Counted from the stretch's first letter, positions 33,556 to 42,691 are shown. The stretch is DNA of 64,000 nucleotides from Streptomyces sp. NRRL WC-3618 (GCF_001280005.1 NZ_LGDW01000444.1:73721-137720), one strand, 5' to 3'. Numbers and translations are program-made. The notes: generated by a model from the sequence alone, not told the origin.

Positions 33556-34557
33556 CTACGCCGCCGCGTCGAACCCGGTGTCCCGCGCCAGCTTCTTCAG
33601 CTCCAGCAGCGCGTGCTTCTCGATCTGCCGGATCCGCTCACGGGTCAGCCCGTGCTCCTTGCCGACCTCCGTCAGCGTGCGTTCCCGGCCGTCGACGATG
33701 CCGTACCGCATCTTGATGATGGAAGCCGTGCGCTGGTCGAGGCGGCCGATCAGGTCGTCCAGTTCCTCGCTGCGCAGAAGGGTCAGCACGGACTGCTCCG
33801 GCGACACCGCCGACGTGTCCTCGAGAAGGTCACCGAACTGGGTGTCCCCGTCGTCGTCCACCGACATGTTCAGGGAGACCGGGTCGCGGGCCCAGTCCAG
33901 GACGTCGATCACCCGCGCCGCGTTCGTGTCCAGCTCGGCGGCGATCTCCGCTGGTTCCGGGTCCCGCCCGTTCTTGCGGTTGAACTCGCGCTGCACGCGC
34001 CTGATCCGGCCCAGTTCCTCGACCAGGTGGACAGGGAGGCGGATCGTACGCGACTGGTCCGCTATGGAACGGGTGATGGCCTGCCGGATCCACCAGGTCG
34101 CGTACGTCGAGAACTTGAAGCCCTTGCGGTAGTCGAACTTCTCGACCGCGCGCACCAGGCCGGCGTTGCCCTCCTGGATCAGGTCGAGAAGGGGCAGGCC
34201 GCTGCGGGGGTAGCGGCGCGCCACGGCGACGACCAGTCGCAGGTTGGAGCGGATGAAGACGTCCTTGGCCCGCTCGCTCTCGGCGACGAGCGCCTCCAGC
34301 TCCTGGACGGTGGCGTCCGCCTTCGCTTCGGTCTCGCCGTCGAGGATCTGGCGTGCGAACACACCGGCTTCGATGGCCTGCGACAGCTCGACCTCCTTCG
34401 CGGCGTCGAGCAACGGGGTTCGCGCTATCTCGTCCAAGTACATGCCGACCAGGTCGCGGTCGGCGATCTCGCCGCCATGGGCGCGAACACTGCGTGCGCC
34501 GCCGACGGTCCCGCCGGTGGCGGAAGACGTACGACGGGCGACGGCACGGGTTGCCAT
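33556..34557 (-). CDS. hrdD: RNA polymerase sigma factor HrdD (group 2)
   Basis: 333 residues from the ATG at 34557 (MATRAVARR). It matches my memory of S. coelicolor HrdD closely: [100 protein letters not shown], and region 4 [21 protein letters not shown] non-essential principal-like factor that reads HrdB-type promoters, in S. coelicolor under SigB/SigR-related stress control. Gene neighbours also match that locus. A Streptomyces repeat hairpin lies in its leader. Confidence 0.92.
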   Translation of the reverse strand: MATRAVARRTSSATGGTVGGARSVRAHGGEIADRDLVGMYLDEIARTPLLDAAKEVELSQAIEAGVFARQILDGETEAKADATVQELEALVAESERAKDVFIRSNLRLVVAVARRYPRSGLPLLDLIQEGNAGLVRAVEKFDYRKGFKFSTYATWWIRQAITRSIADQSRTIRLPVHLVEELGRIRRVQREFNRKNGRDPEPAEIAAELDTNAARVIDVLDWARDPVSLNMSVDDDGDTQFGDLLEDTSAVSPEQSVLTLLRSEELDDLIGRLDQRTASIIKMRYGIVDGRERTLTEVGKEHGLTRERIRQIEKHALLELKKLARDTGFDAAA

Positions 34558-34576
34558 GCGTGCTCCCTTGCGAATG

Positions 34577-34614
34577 GGGGTCCCCCCGCTCGAGCGAAGT
34601 CGAGAGTGGGGGAG
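34577..34614. repeat. Streptomyces intergenic hairpin repeat
   Basis: GTCCCCCCGCTCGAGCG-AAGT-CGAGAGTGGGGG: a widespread short Streptomyces intergenic palindrome (C-run/G-run arms around CTCGAGCGAAGTCGAG). Here it is in the hrdD leader, 20 bases before the start, where the folded RNA could influence translation. Confidence 0.6.
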
Positions 34615-34781
34615 GGTCAGCGGGTGGTCGTTGATGTCCCTGTTGGTCTGTGAACGCTCAGCACACTCCTCGCGTGCCCGGCATCCGAAGGAAACAACGC
34701 CTGGAATCAGGACAGAATTCCCACCCACACCACTATTTTTCTGATCTTGCAGTACCCTGTGCCGCCACACGAGGAGGCGTG

Positions 34782-35300
34782 ATGCTGTCGGAATCCACGG
34801 AGGTGCAGGTCAGACCAGGTGTAGAGGCTGACCTCGAAGCCCTCACCGACCTCTACAACCACTACGTGCGCGAGACTCCTACCACTTTCGACACCAAAGT
34901 CCTCACACCGGAAGAGCGCCGTCCTTGGCTGCTCTCCTACCCTGAAGACGGCCCGCACCGCCTGTTGGTTGCCACGGACATGAACTCGCGGCGGATTCTG
35001 GGGTATGTCACATCCAGTGTCTTCCGGCCGAAGCCGGCGTACGGCACGACCGTGGAGACCACCGTCTACCTCGCCCCGGACGCGGGCGGGCGCGGTATCG
35101 GCACCCTGCTCTACACGGCCCTCTTCGAGGCACTGTCCAGCGAGGACGTCCACCGCGCCCTGGCGGGGATCGTCACACCGAACGAAGCGTCCGTGCGGCT
35201 GCACGAACGCTTCGGGTTCCACTACGTCGGGACGTACCGGGAGGTGGGCCGCAAGTTCGGCCGTTACTGGGACGTGGCCTGGTACGAAAAGGACCTCTGA
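34782..35300 (+). CDS. GNAT N-acetyltransferase, phosphinothricin-acetyltransferase type
   Basis: 172 residues from the ATG at 34782 with GAGGAGG just upstream (GTG 34779 possible). QVRPGVEADLEALTDLYNHY, then VRETPTTFDTKVLTPEERRP and the acetyl-CoA pyrophosphate loop DAGGRGIGTLLYTALFEAL; NEASVRLHERFGFHYVGTYR and DVAWYEKDL complete the PAT/Bar pattern. Family members acetylate amino acids such as phosphinothricin or methionine sulfone. It diverges from hrdD and ends in a shared terminator with the LigB gene. Confidence 0.9.
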   Translation: MLSESTEVQVRPGVEADLEALTDLYNHYVRETPTTFDTKVLTPEERRPWLLSYPEDGPHRLLVATDMNSRRILGYVTSSVFRPKPAYGTTVETTVYLAPDAGGRGIGTLLYTALFEALSSEDVHRALAGIVTPNEASVRLHERFGFHYVGTYREVGRKFGRYWDVAWYEKDL

Positions 35301-35308
35301 GGGCCCTT

Positions 35309-35340
35309 TCGGCCCCCGGGCGATTGCCCGAAGGGGCCGA
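35309..35340. terminator. Convergent terminator
   Basis: TCGGCCCCCGGGC / GCCCGAAGGGGCCGA with a GATT loop, between the convergent GNAT and dioxygenase genes. Confidence 0.6.
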
Positions 35341-35357
35341 GTGCCCGTCCGTGAGGG

Positions 35358-36149
35358 TCAGCCGAACTGCACCGACCGCTTGGCCATCCCCATCCAGAAG
35401 CCGTCGATGACTGACTTCTGGGAGTCCAGCTCGCCGGCCACCTCGGCCGCGCCCATCGTCACGAAGAGCGGAGCGAAGTGCTCGGTGCGCGGGTGGGCGT
35501 AGCGGCCCGCGGGAGCCTTGTTCAGGAAGTCCAGCAGGCCGTCCACGTCGCGTGTTTCCAGCGCCCGGTGGCCCCAGTCGTCGAACTCGCTCGACCAGGT
35601 CGGCACGCCGGGGCCGGTGTGCCGGAGGGCGGCCAGGTTGTGGGTGAAGAAGCCGGAGCCGACGATCAGCACGCCCTCGTCGCGCAGTGGCGCGAGCTTG
35701 CGTCCGATGTCCATCAGTTTCACCGGGTCGAGGGTCGGCATCGAGATCTGCAGGACAGGGATGTCCGCCTCGGGGAACATCTCCACCAGCGGGACGTACG
35801 CACCGTGGTCGAGACCGCGGTCCGGGACGTCCTGGACGGGTGTGCCGGGGGCTCGCAGCAGCTTCCGTACGGACTCGGCGAGCTGGGGAGCGCCCGGGGC
35901 TGCGTACTCCACCTGGTAGTAGTGCTCGGGGAAGCCCCAGAAGTCGTAGACGAGGGGGATCGTTTCGATGGTGCCGAGGGCGAGCGGCGCCTCTTCCCAG
36001 TGGGCGGAGACCATGAGGATCGCCTTGGGACGGGGCAGGTCGGCCGACCAGGCGGCGAGTTCGCCGGGCCAGATCGGGTCGTCGGCCAGCGGAGGGGCAC
36101 CGTGGCTGAGGTAGAGCGCGGGCATGCGCTCCTGGATGTCGGCGGACAT
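35358..36149 (-). CDS. Class III extradiol ring-cleavage dioxygenase (LigB/DODA type)
   Basis: 263 residues. The family's metal-binding His are visible in LYLSHGAPP, MVSAHWEEA, RGLDHGAYVPL and the late C-terminal HFAPLFVT; LVYDFWGFPEHYYQVEYAAP is the typical DODA segment. Such enzymes open catechols or related aromatics with iron or zinc. It diverges from a MarR regulator, a common pairing for aromatic-responsive control, with an inverted repeat between them. Physiological substrate unknown. Confidence 0.92.
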   Translation of the reverse strand: MSADIQERMPALYLSHGAPPLADDPIWPGELAAWSADLPRPKAILMVSAHWEEAPLALGTIETIPLVYDFWGFPEHYYQVEYAAPGAPQLAESVRKLLRAPGTPVQDVPDRGLDHGAYVPLVEMFPEADIPVLQISMPTLDPVKLMDIGRKLAPLRDEGVLIVGSGFFTHNLAALRHTGPGVPTWSSEFDDWGHRALETRDVDGLLDFLNKAPAGRYAHPRTEHFAPLFVTMGAAEVAGELDSQKSVIDGFWMGMAKRSVQFG

Positions 36150-36198
36150 GTCGACTGCTCCCTTCCCGGGGCTCTCTCCGCTTTTGCTTCACGTTCTG

Positions 36199-36231
36199 CT
36201 TCAAGTTCTACGTCAAGTCTGCACCTTGAAG
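36199..36231. promoter_or_regulatory. Inverted repeat, possible MarR operator
   Basis: CTTCAAG (36199-36205) and CTTGAAG (36225-36231) flank 19 bases; further TCAAG elements (GTCAAG, CTCAAG, TTTCAAG) recur through 36180-36290. The region separates the divergent dioxygenase and MarR genes and is AT-richer than its surroundings. Confidence 0.5.
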
Positions 36232-36306
36232 TCTCAAGCTTCTCGCATACTGAAAATACATCGTTTTGGTTTAAATTTCAAGGACGGGGAACGTAGAGTG
36301 GAGTAC

Positions 36307-36816
36307 ATGAAGACAGCACCTACATCCGGCGAGGAGCCCCGCTGGCTCACCGAGGAGGAGCAGCGCACCTGGCGCGTGTACGTGCACGCCGTCACCCTGC
36401 TCGAGGACCATCTCGACCGCCAGCTCCAGCGGGACGCCGGCATGCCGCACGTCTACTACGGCCTGCTCGTCGGCCTCTCCGAGGCTCCGGGCCAGCGGCT
36501 GCGGATGACCGAGCTCGCGATGAAGGCGAAGATCACCCGCTCCCGCCTCTCGCACGCCATCGCCCGGCTGGAGAAGAACGGCTGGGTGCGGCGCGAGGAC
36601 TGCCCTTCGGACAAGCGCGGCCAGTTCGCGGTCCTGACCGAGCAGGGCAAGGAGGTACTGCGGCGCACCGCGCCCGGTCATGTGGGCGCCGTACGCCAGG
36701 CGCTGTTCGACCGGATCAGCGACGAGCAGCGCCAGACGCTCCACGATGTCATGGACATCGTCGCCGAGGGCCTTCAGCCGAAGGACGCGAACGCGGATCT
36801 GCCCTGGCTCCGCTGA
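36307..36816 (+). CDS. MarR-family transcriptional regulator
   Basis: 169 residues from the ATG at 36307 (GTG 36298 also in frame; the purine-rich GGACGGGG precedes both). Winged helix: RLRMTELAMKAKITRSRLSH, then AIARLEKNGWVRREDCPSDK and RGQFAVLTEQGKEVLRRTAP, with the DKR wing. It faces the LigB dioxygenase gene and is likely its repressor. Its stop codon is the exact centre of a 19-base-arm hairpin, followed by a second hairpin before the convergent MFS gene. Confidence 0.9.
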   Translation: MKTAPTSGEEPRWLTEEEQRTWRVYVHAVTLLEDHLDRQLQRDAGMPHVYYGLLVGLSEAPGQRLRMTELAMKAKITRSRLSHAIARLEKNGWVRREDCPSDKRGQFAVLTEQGKEVLRRTAPGHVGAVRQALFDRISDEQRQTLHDVMDIVAEGLQPKDANADLPWLR

Positions 36817-36835
36817 GCGGAGCCAGGGCAGATCC
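36795..36835. terminator. Perfect hairpin centred on the marR stop codon
   Basis: GGATCTGCCCTGGCTCCGC (36795-36813), TGA stop as loop (36814-36816), and the exact complement (36817-36835). The last six codons of the gene form the left arm. Confidence 0.8.
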
Positions 36836-36840
36836 TTGAG

Positions 36841-36880
36841 CCGTACATCACGAGGTGTCCCCACCCCCCGTGACGTACGG
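36841..36880. terminator. Second hairpin of a convergent terminator
   Basis: CCGTACATCACG / CGTGACGTACGG (one mismatch), loop of 16 bases, five bases after the previous hairpin and 53 before the stop of the convergent MFS gene. Confidence 0.55.
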
Positions 36881-36933
36881 AGTGGCCCGAAGGGGTACGA
36901 GGGGTCCCGGTCCCGGAGGAGCGGGGGCCGGGG

Positions 36934-38469
36934 TCAGTGGGCGGCCACCGGAACCTTCAGCTCCTCCTCAGCGCCCTCGCCGCTGACCGAACTCGTGTCC
37001 GGGCGACCGGCGTTGATGAAGGTGAAGGCGATACCGGCGGCGGCGACCAGGATGCCGACGGCGAACCAGATGGCGCTGGTGTACCCCTCGACCATGCCCT
37101 TCAGCTGGACCAGCTGCTGCTGGGGGCCGGAGGCCGCGGCGCCGATGTGGTCGGCGACGTAGGAGGTGGTGGCGGAGGCGGCGATCGTGTTCAGCAGAGC
37201 CGTACCGATCGCGCCGCCCACCTGCTGCGAGGTGTTGACCATCGCGGAGGCGACACCGGAGTCACGCGGCTCGACGCCCAGCGTGGCCAGGGACATGGCC
37301 GGCATGAACGCCGAACCCATGCCGAGGCCGAGCAGCAGCATCGCCGGCAGGAGCAGGGCCGCGTACGAGGAGCCGATCTCCAGCTGGGTCAGCAGCAGCA
37401 TGCCGAGCGCGGCGACCAGGAAGCCGGGGCCCATCAGCAGCCGCGCCGGGACGCGGGTCATCAGCCGGGCGCCGATCTGCGTGGAGCCCGTGATCATGCC
37501 CGCGATCATCGGCAGGAAGGCGAAGCCGGTCTTGACCGGCGAGTAGCCCTTCACGATCTGCAGGTAGTAGGTCAGGAAGAGGAACAGGCCGAACATCGCG
37601 ATGATCGCGAGGCCGAGCGAGAGGTAGACACCGCCGCGGTTGCGCTCGGTGATGACGCGCAGGGGCAGCAGCGGGGCCTTGACCTTGGACTCGACGAACA
37701 CGAAGGTCGCGAGGAGCAGCGCCGAGGCGACGAACAGGCCGATCGTCAGGGCGTCGCCCCAGCCCTCGGACTCGGCCCGCGTGAAGCCGTAGACGAGGGA
37801 GACCAGACCGAGGGTGGACAGGACGACACCCGGGATGTCGAGCGGCGAGCGGTTGCGGCTGCCGGCCGGCTCACGGATGACGAAGTAGGCGCCGAGGGCG
37901 GCGACGATCGCGAACGGGATGTTCACGAAGAACGTCCAGCGCCAGTTCAGGTACTCGGTGAGGAAGCCGCCGAGGATCAGACCCACGGCGCCGCCGCCAC
38001 CGGCGATCGCACCGTAGATGCCGAACGCCTTGGCGCGTTCCTTGGCGTCGGTGAACATCACCGCGAGCAGGGAGAGCGCGGCGGGCGCCAGCAGCGCGCC
38101 GAAGACACCCTGCAGCGCGCGGGAGCCGAGGAGCATCACCTCGTTCTGCGCGGCGCCGCCCAGGGCGGATGCGGCGGCGAAGCCGATCAGACCGGTGACG
38201 AAGGTGTTCCTGCGGCCCCAGAGGTCGGCGATCCGGCCGCCGAAGAGCAGCAGTCCGCCGAAGGCCAGGGCGTAGGCCGTGATGACCCACTGCCGGTTTC
38301 CGTCGGATATCCCCAGGTCGTGCTGGGCGGAGGGCAGGGCGATGTTCACGATGGTCGCGTCGAGGACGACCATCAGCTGGGCGAGCGCGATGAACGTGAG
38401 CGCCTTCCAGCGGTTGGAGTCGGGAGCCGGCGCCTTGGCGGCGGCAGCAGCCTGGGCTGTTTCGGACAT
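36934..38469 (-). CDS. MFS exporter, DHA2 (EmrB/QacA) family
   Basis: 511 residues from the ATG at 38469 (MSETAQAAAAAK). Fourteen-helix layout: MVVLDATIVNIALPSAQHDL in helix 1, GGRIADLWGRRNTFVTGLIG (motif A), GGGGAVGLILGGFLTEYLNW (motif C), WRWTFFVNIPFAI. Probably a drug:proton antiporter. The TetR gene upstream on the same strand (151-base gap) carries twin operators in its own promoter and is the likely controller; the pair may be one transcript from that promoter. Confidence 0.9.
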   Translation of the reverse strand: MSETAQAAAAAKAPAPDSNRWKALTFIALAQLMVVLDATIVNIALPSAQHDLGISDGNRQWVITAYALAFGGLLLFGGRIADLWGRRNTFVTGLIGFAAASALGGAAQNEVMLLGSRALQGVFGALLAPAALSLLAVMFTDAKERAKAFGIYGAIAGGGGAVGLILGGFLTEYLNWRWTFFVNIPFAIVAALGAYFVIREPAGSRNRSPLDIPGVVLSTLGLVSLVYGFTRAESEGWGDALTIGLFVASALLLATFVFVESKVKAPLLPLRVITERNRGGVYLSLGLAIIAMFGLFLFLTYYLQIVKGYSPVKTGFAFLPMIAGMITGSTQIGARLMTRVPARLLMGPGFLVAALGMLLLTQLEIGSSYAALLLPAMLLLGLGMGSAFMPAMSLATLGVEPRDSGVASAMVNTSQQVGGAIGTALLNTIAASATTSYVADHIGAAASGPQQQLVQLKGMVEGYTSAIWFAVGILVAAAGIAFTFINAGRPDTSSVSGEGAEEELKVPVAAH

Positions 38470-38619
38470 GGAGATACCCACTTCGGGACTTCGTGACGGA
38501 AAAATGTGTGAGCGGGGACCGGCTCGTCAACGCTGACGGCCGAAAGTCTGTTGGGGAGGGTGACGGGGAAACCGCGGTGAACTAATCGGTGGTGAACCAG
38601 GCGGTGGTGAACTAATCGC

Positions 38620-39261
38620 TCAGGATCGGCGCAGGTCCTCCATCGTCGCGGCCTTGCCGGGCAGTTCGGAGCGGGCCGGGGCCCGCAGACCGTCCAGGAA
38701 CAGCTGCACGTGGCGGTGGACGAAGCGGTCCATGCCCTCGCACGCCGTACCCGCCGGAGGGCGACTGAGCTGGGACACGGCGACCATCACGTCACCCACA
38801 CCCACGTCGGTGCGGAGCTGTCCGGCCGCCATGGCGCGCTCCATGATCTCCGCGGTGAGCTCTTCGACCCGCTTCCGCGCGGCCTCCAGGTCCGGGTGGT
38901 GCTGGTCGAAGGTGCTGGACATCATCGGGCAGAGCGCGCTGATCCGTTCGTCGGCGGCGACGTGCACGAAGCGCTCCAGCGCCGCGAAGGCGTCGCCGGT
39001 CTCCGCGAGCGCGCTCTCCGCCGCCTCGGACGTACGGTCCATGACCGAGCAGACGACCTCGCGTACGAGGGCGTCCCGGTCGGGGAAGTTGCGGTACACC
39101 GTGGCGTTGCCGACGCCGGCCCGTCGGGCGACCTCGTCGATCGGCACCTCGGGGCCGAACTCGACGAACATCTCGCGGGCGGCGGTGACGATCCGCTCCC
39201 GGTTGCGCAGAGCGTCGGCGCGGGGCCGGGTCACCTTCTGCACGGGGGTCGCGGTCTGCAC
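38620..39261 (-). CDS. TetR-family regulator of the downstream exporter
   Basis: 213 residues. HTH: RNRERIVTAAREMFVEFGPE, then VPIDEVARRAGVGNATVYRN and FPDRDALVREVV. The ligand domain (ALERFVHVAADERISALCPM) is of the SbtR/AcrR kind. Its leader holds a perfect 12-base tandem duplication (GCGTGACATCTG twice, 39285-39308), and twin inverted GGGGATCGTT-type boxes lie upstream, so it is probably self-repressing and controls the MFS gene after it. Confidence 0.9.
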   Translation of the reverse strand: MQTATPVQKVTRPRADALRNRERIVTAAREMFVEFGPEVPIDEVARRAGVGNATVYRNFPDRDALVREVVCSVMDRTSEAAESALAETGDAFAALERFVHVAADERISALCPMMSSTFDQHHPDLEAARKRVEELTAEIMERAMAAGQLRTDVGVGDVMVAVSQLSRPPAGTACEGMDRFVHRHVQLFLDGLRAPARSELPGKAATMEDLRRS

Positions 39262-39321
39262 GGCGTACTCCTTCGGGAAATGTTGCGTGACATCTGGCGT
39301 GACATCTGGTGCTGCGATCCG

Positions 39322-39375
39322 GGGGATCGTTCCCCGTTTCGCTCGGACACCTGACTAAACGGGGAAACGATCCCC
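39322..39375. promoter_or_regulatory. Twin TetR operators in inverted orientation
   Basis: GGGGATCGTTCCCCGTTT (39322-39339) and AAACGGGGAAACGATCCCC (39357-39375) are inverted copies differing by one inserted base; each is itself nearly palindromic (GGGGAxCGxTCCCC). The 17-base space between them fits the -35/-10 region of the tetR promoter. Confidence 0.75.
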
Positions 39376-39542
39376 GGTTATTTCTCCGCCTGCGGACATT
39401 TTATGTGACCTGGGTCACATTTTCTCGCGAGGGCTTCCCACGATCGGTCTCTTCCAGCGCGCGCCCGCGCCGACCTCGACACAGGGTGATCGAAAGAGCG
39501 CAGTCCGAGACCGGCGGCTGCCGTGGCGCGAAGGGGCCGTGC

Positions 39543-40844
39543 ATGCAGCAGCCGACCAGCCGTAGTCGGATACGCCCGCCGGGCCCCCTGCGCCCCCGCC
39601 GAATGGCCGCCCTCGTGTCGGTGGCCGCACTGACCCTCGCGGTCAGCACCTCGGCCGGCACCGGGGATCTCCGGCCAGGCTCCACGACGGCCGCGGGCTC
39701 CGTCCCGCTGGCCCGCTCCGCCTCGCTAGGCCCCTGCCTGATCCGGGGCGGCCTCGGCGTCCAGATGTCCGAGGGTCTGCCCACCCCGACCGGCTACTCC
39801 CGGTCCACCGGTACCGTCCGCGCGCTGAACCTGATGATCGACTTCTCCGACGCCCCGGGCCAGGGCAGCGCCCTCGCCCGGCTCGCGGAGTTCTTCCCGC
39901 AGACCCGGGACTGGTTCGCCACCAGCTCGTACGGCCGCCTCGACTACCGCCCCGAGGCTCCCGTCGCCGACTGGCTGCGCATGCCGCGGTCCTTCCGTTC
40001 GTACGGCATAGAGCGCGGCGCCCCCTTCGACCCCGGCTACCGCCGGCTGGTCCACGACATCGTGGCCACCGCCGACCCGGTGGTCGACTTCCGCGCGTAC
40101 GACCTGCTGAACGTGCTCGTCACCCCGAACGCGGGCCCCTCCGCCCTGGACACCGTCCTGTCCGTCACCTTCGCCGGCAACCACGAGGCGCCGGTCGCGG
40201 ACGGGGTGCCCGTCGCCAACGCGTCCTTCGTCTACTCCCGTCAGGACGACGGCTCCGGTTCGTACGACACCACGGGCTACCGCGTCCTCCCCCACGAGAA
40301 CGGCCATGTGTTCGGGCTGCCCGACCTCTACACCCAGCACGGCGGGGGCGCGGTCGGCCACTGGGACATCATGAGCGAGGACTGGGGAGCCAACAACGAC
40401 CTGCTGGGCTGGCACAAGTGGAAGCTCGGCTGGCTGGACCCCTCGCAGGTCGGGTGCGCGCGGACGGCCGGGACGACGGAGTACACGCTCACCCCGCTGG
40501 CCCGTTCCGGCGGCGCGAAACTCGTGTTCGTGCCCCTTACCTCCCGTACGGGATACGCCGTCGAGCTGCGCACCCGCGAGGGCAACGACGAGACGGTGTG
40601 CCGGCCGGGCGTGCTGATCTACCGGGTCGACGCGAACATCGACACCGGCCGCGGCCCGGTCACGGTGTACGACTCCCGCCGGGACAGCGGCGGCTGCACC
40701 CGCGCCCCGAACGTCCACGCGGAGCTCTCCGACGCGCCCTTCGCCCCCGGCGAGTCCTTCAAGGACCCCAGATGGGGCATCCGGATCGCGGTCGCGAGCG
40801 CGGACCTCGACGGGAACTACCGGGTGACGATCACCCGGCGGTGA
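39543..40844 (+). CDS. Secreted M6-family metalloprotease
   Basis: 433 residues from the ATG at 39543 behind GAAGGGG. Signal peptide: basic RPRRMAALVSVAALTLAVST then SAGTG. The catalytic part has LNLMIDFSDAPGQ and SYGRLDYRP, typical of immune-inhibitor-A-like M6 proteases, and the zinc motif VLPHENGHVFGLPDLY (HExxHxxGxxD; His ~251), with WDIMSEDWG, the Met-turn. Secreted; substrate unknown. It diverges from the TetR gene, but its start is 165 bases from the operators. Confidence 0.88.
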   Translation: MQQPTSRSRIRPPGPLRPRRMAALVSVAALTLAVSTSAGTGDLRPGSTTAAGSVPLARSASLGPCLIRGGLGVQMSEGLPTPTGYSRSTGTVRALNLMIDFSDAPGQGSALARLAEFFPQTRDWFATSSYGRLDYRPEAPVADWLRMPRSFRSYGIERGAPFDPGYRRLVHDIVATADPVVDFRAYDLLNVLVTPNAGPSALDTVLSVTFAGNHEAPVADGVPVANASFVYSRQDDGSGSYDTTGYRVLPHENGHVFGLPDLYTQHGGGAVGHWDIMSEDWGANNDLLGWHKWKLGWLDPSQVGCARTAGTTEYTLTPLARSGGAKLVFVPLTSRTGYAVELRTREGNDETVCRPGVLIYRVDANIDTGRGPVTVYDSRRDSGGCTRAPNVHAELSDAPFAPGESFKDPRWGIRIAVASADLDGNYRVTITRR

Positions 40845-40923
40845 GACGGGGACGGGTCGGGGCCGACGGGGACAGGTCGGGACCGACAGGCGTACGGGTG
40901 TACAGGCGTACGGGCATTACGGT

Positions 40924-42627
40924 GTGGCCATGGTCGCCCCCGCCCCGCATGTCACCCCGGTCATGGACGACGCCGTGCCCGCCGAGGCCGTCGCCCCGCT
41001 GCTGCGCGGGATCGCCGTGCTGCGGCAACTGACCGACGCGGGAGGGGCGTTGAGCCTCAGCGGGCTGGAGCGCGCGACCGGTCTGGCCCGTTCCACGGTC
41101 GACCGGATCACGGCGACGCTCGCCCGCATGGGGTACGTCCGTCTCGACGGCCGGGACGCGATTCTCACCCCTCGGCTGATGGAACTCGGCAACGCCTATC
41201 TCGCCGCCCTCCGGCTGCCCGCCCTTCTCGACCGCCACGCGGACGCCCTCGCCGACGAGCTGGACGAGTCGGTGTCGCTCGCGGTCGGCGACCGGGACGG
41301 CATCCGGTTCATCCACCAGGCCACCCGCCGCCGCGCGATGTCCCTCAGCTTCCGCATCGGCGACCTCCTCCCTGCCGAACGCACCGCCCCGGGCCCGCTG
41401 TTCGCCACCGAGTGGACGCCCACCGACTGGCACCGCTGGCGCGAACGCCGGGCCGCGGACCCGGCCGACGAGGGCTTCCCCGCCGTTCCGCCCCGACCCG
41501 CCGACTCGGGCGCCGCCTCGGGCGCCGACTTCGAGGCGTACGTCGAGCGGGCCCGCGTCGACGGCTGGGCACTGGACGACCAGCTGATCGAACCGGGGCT
41601 GGTCGCCGTCTCCGTACCCGTACGGAACCCCCGTACGGGCCGGGTGGCCTGTGTCGCGAGCGTCGTCAGCCACACGAGCCGCCGTACGGCGAGTGACCTG
41701 CGCGACGACCTGCTGCCACGCCTGCGGGCGACGGTGGCCGCGATGGAGGCCGAACTGCGGGCCGACCTGCGGGTGTTGCCAGCCGCCGAGGTGCCGTCCG
41801 CGCCCTCCGGTCTGGCCGCCTGGACCGGGGCGTCGAAGCAGGAACTGGGCCGGGAGTTCATCGAGTCCCTGGCCAGGGGCCTGACGGTGCTGACGGCCTT
41901 CGGCGAGGGCCGCGCCGAGCTGACCCTGACGGAGGTCGCGCGGGCGACGGGCCTGGCGAGGGCGACCGCCCGCCGGGCCCTGATCACCTACGAGCACCTG
42001 GGGTACGTCGAGACCCACGGCCGCACCTTCGCCCTCACCCCTAGGGTCCTGTCCCTGGGCTTCCCGCCCCTCTCCCGCACGTCCCTGCCCGAGATCGCCT
42101 CCCCCCACCTGGCCGAACTCGCGGGCCGCGTCCAGGAGTCGGCGTCACTGGCGGTCCTGTCGACGGACTCGGGGGCGGAGATCCAGTACACGGCGCGGGC
42201 GGCGACGAGGCGCATCATGAGCGCCAACATCACGGTCGGCACGCGGCTTCCGGCGTACCCGACGTCGATGGGCCGGGTACTGCTGGCCGACCTGCCGCAG
42301 GCAGCGCGGCAGGCACCGGACCTGGCCCCGCTGACCCCGCACACCGTGACGGACCCGGCGGCCTTCGCACGCGTACTGGCCCAGGTGCGGGAGCAGGGAT
42401 ACGCCCTGGTCGACGAGGAGTTGGAGGAGGGGCTGCGGTCGATCGCGGTCCCGGTGCGCGACCGTACGGGACGGGTCGTCGCGGCGGTGAACGTCGCGAT
42501 GCACACGACCCGGCGCACGGCGGAGCAGTGCGTGGCGGAGGTACTGCCGGAGCTGTACGGGACGGCGTCCCGGATCGAGGGGGAGCTGCGGACGGCGGGG
42601 AGGTTCACGCGGGTGGCGTCGGCCTGA
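40924..42627 (+). CDS. Double IclR-family regulator (two complete IclR units fused)
   Basis: 567 residues (GTG 40924; ATG 40930 is an alternative), twice the normal ~260. Unit 1: LLRGIAVLRQLTDAGGALSL, SGLERATGLARSTVDRITAT, and an effector domain ending HTSRRTASDLRDDLLPRL. Unit 2: SLARGLTVLTAFGEGRAELT, LTEVARATGLARATARRALI, and effector domain VGTRLPAYPTSMGRVLLADL ending HTTRRTAEQCVAEVLPEL. Unit 2 resembles PcaR/PcaU-type regulators of aromatic catabolism. It precedes glucarate dehydratase (226-base gap), which it may control. Confidence 0.9.
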   Translation: MAMVAPAPHVTPVMDDAVPAEAVAPLLRGIAVLRQLTDAGGALSLSGLERATGLARSTVDRITATLARMGYVRLDGRDAILTPRLMELGNAYLAALRLPALLDRHADALADELDESVSLAVGDRDGIRFIHQATRRRAMSLSFRIGDLLPAERTAPGPLFATEWTPTDWHRWRERRAADPADEGFPAVPPRPADSGAASGADFEAYVERARVDGWALDDQLIEPGLVAVSVPVRNPRTGRVACVASVVSHTSRRTASDLRDDLLPRLRATVAAMEAELRADLRVLPAAEVPSAPSGLAAWTGASKQELGREFIESLARGLTVLTAFGEGRAELTLTEVARATGLARATARRALITYEHLGYVETHGRTFALTPRVLSLGFPPLSRTSLPEIASPHLAELAGRVQESASLAVLSTDSGAEIQYTARAATRRIMSANITVGTRLPAYPTSMGRVLLADLPQAARQAPDLAPLTPHTVTDPAAFARVLAQVREQGYALVDEELEEGLRSIAVPVRDRTGRVVAAVNVAMHTTRRTAEQCVAEVLPELYGTASRIEGELRTAGRFTRVASA

Positions 42628-42691
42628 GGGATTCAGGGACTCAGGGACTCTTCCCGTAGGAGTTCTTCCGTAGGGGCTCAGCGCCAGTCAC

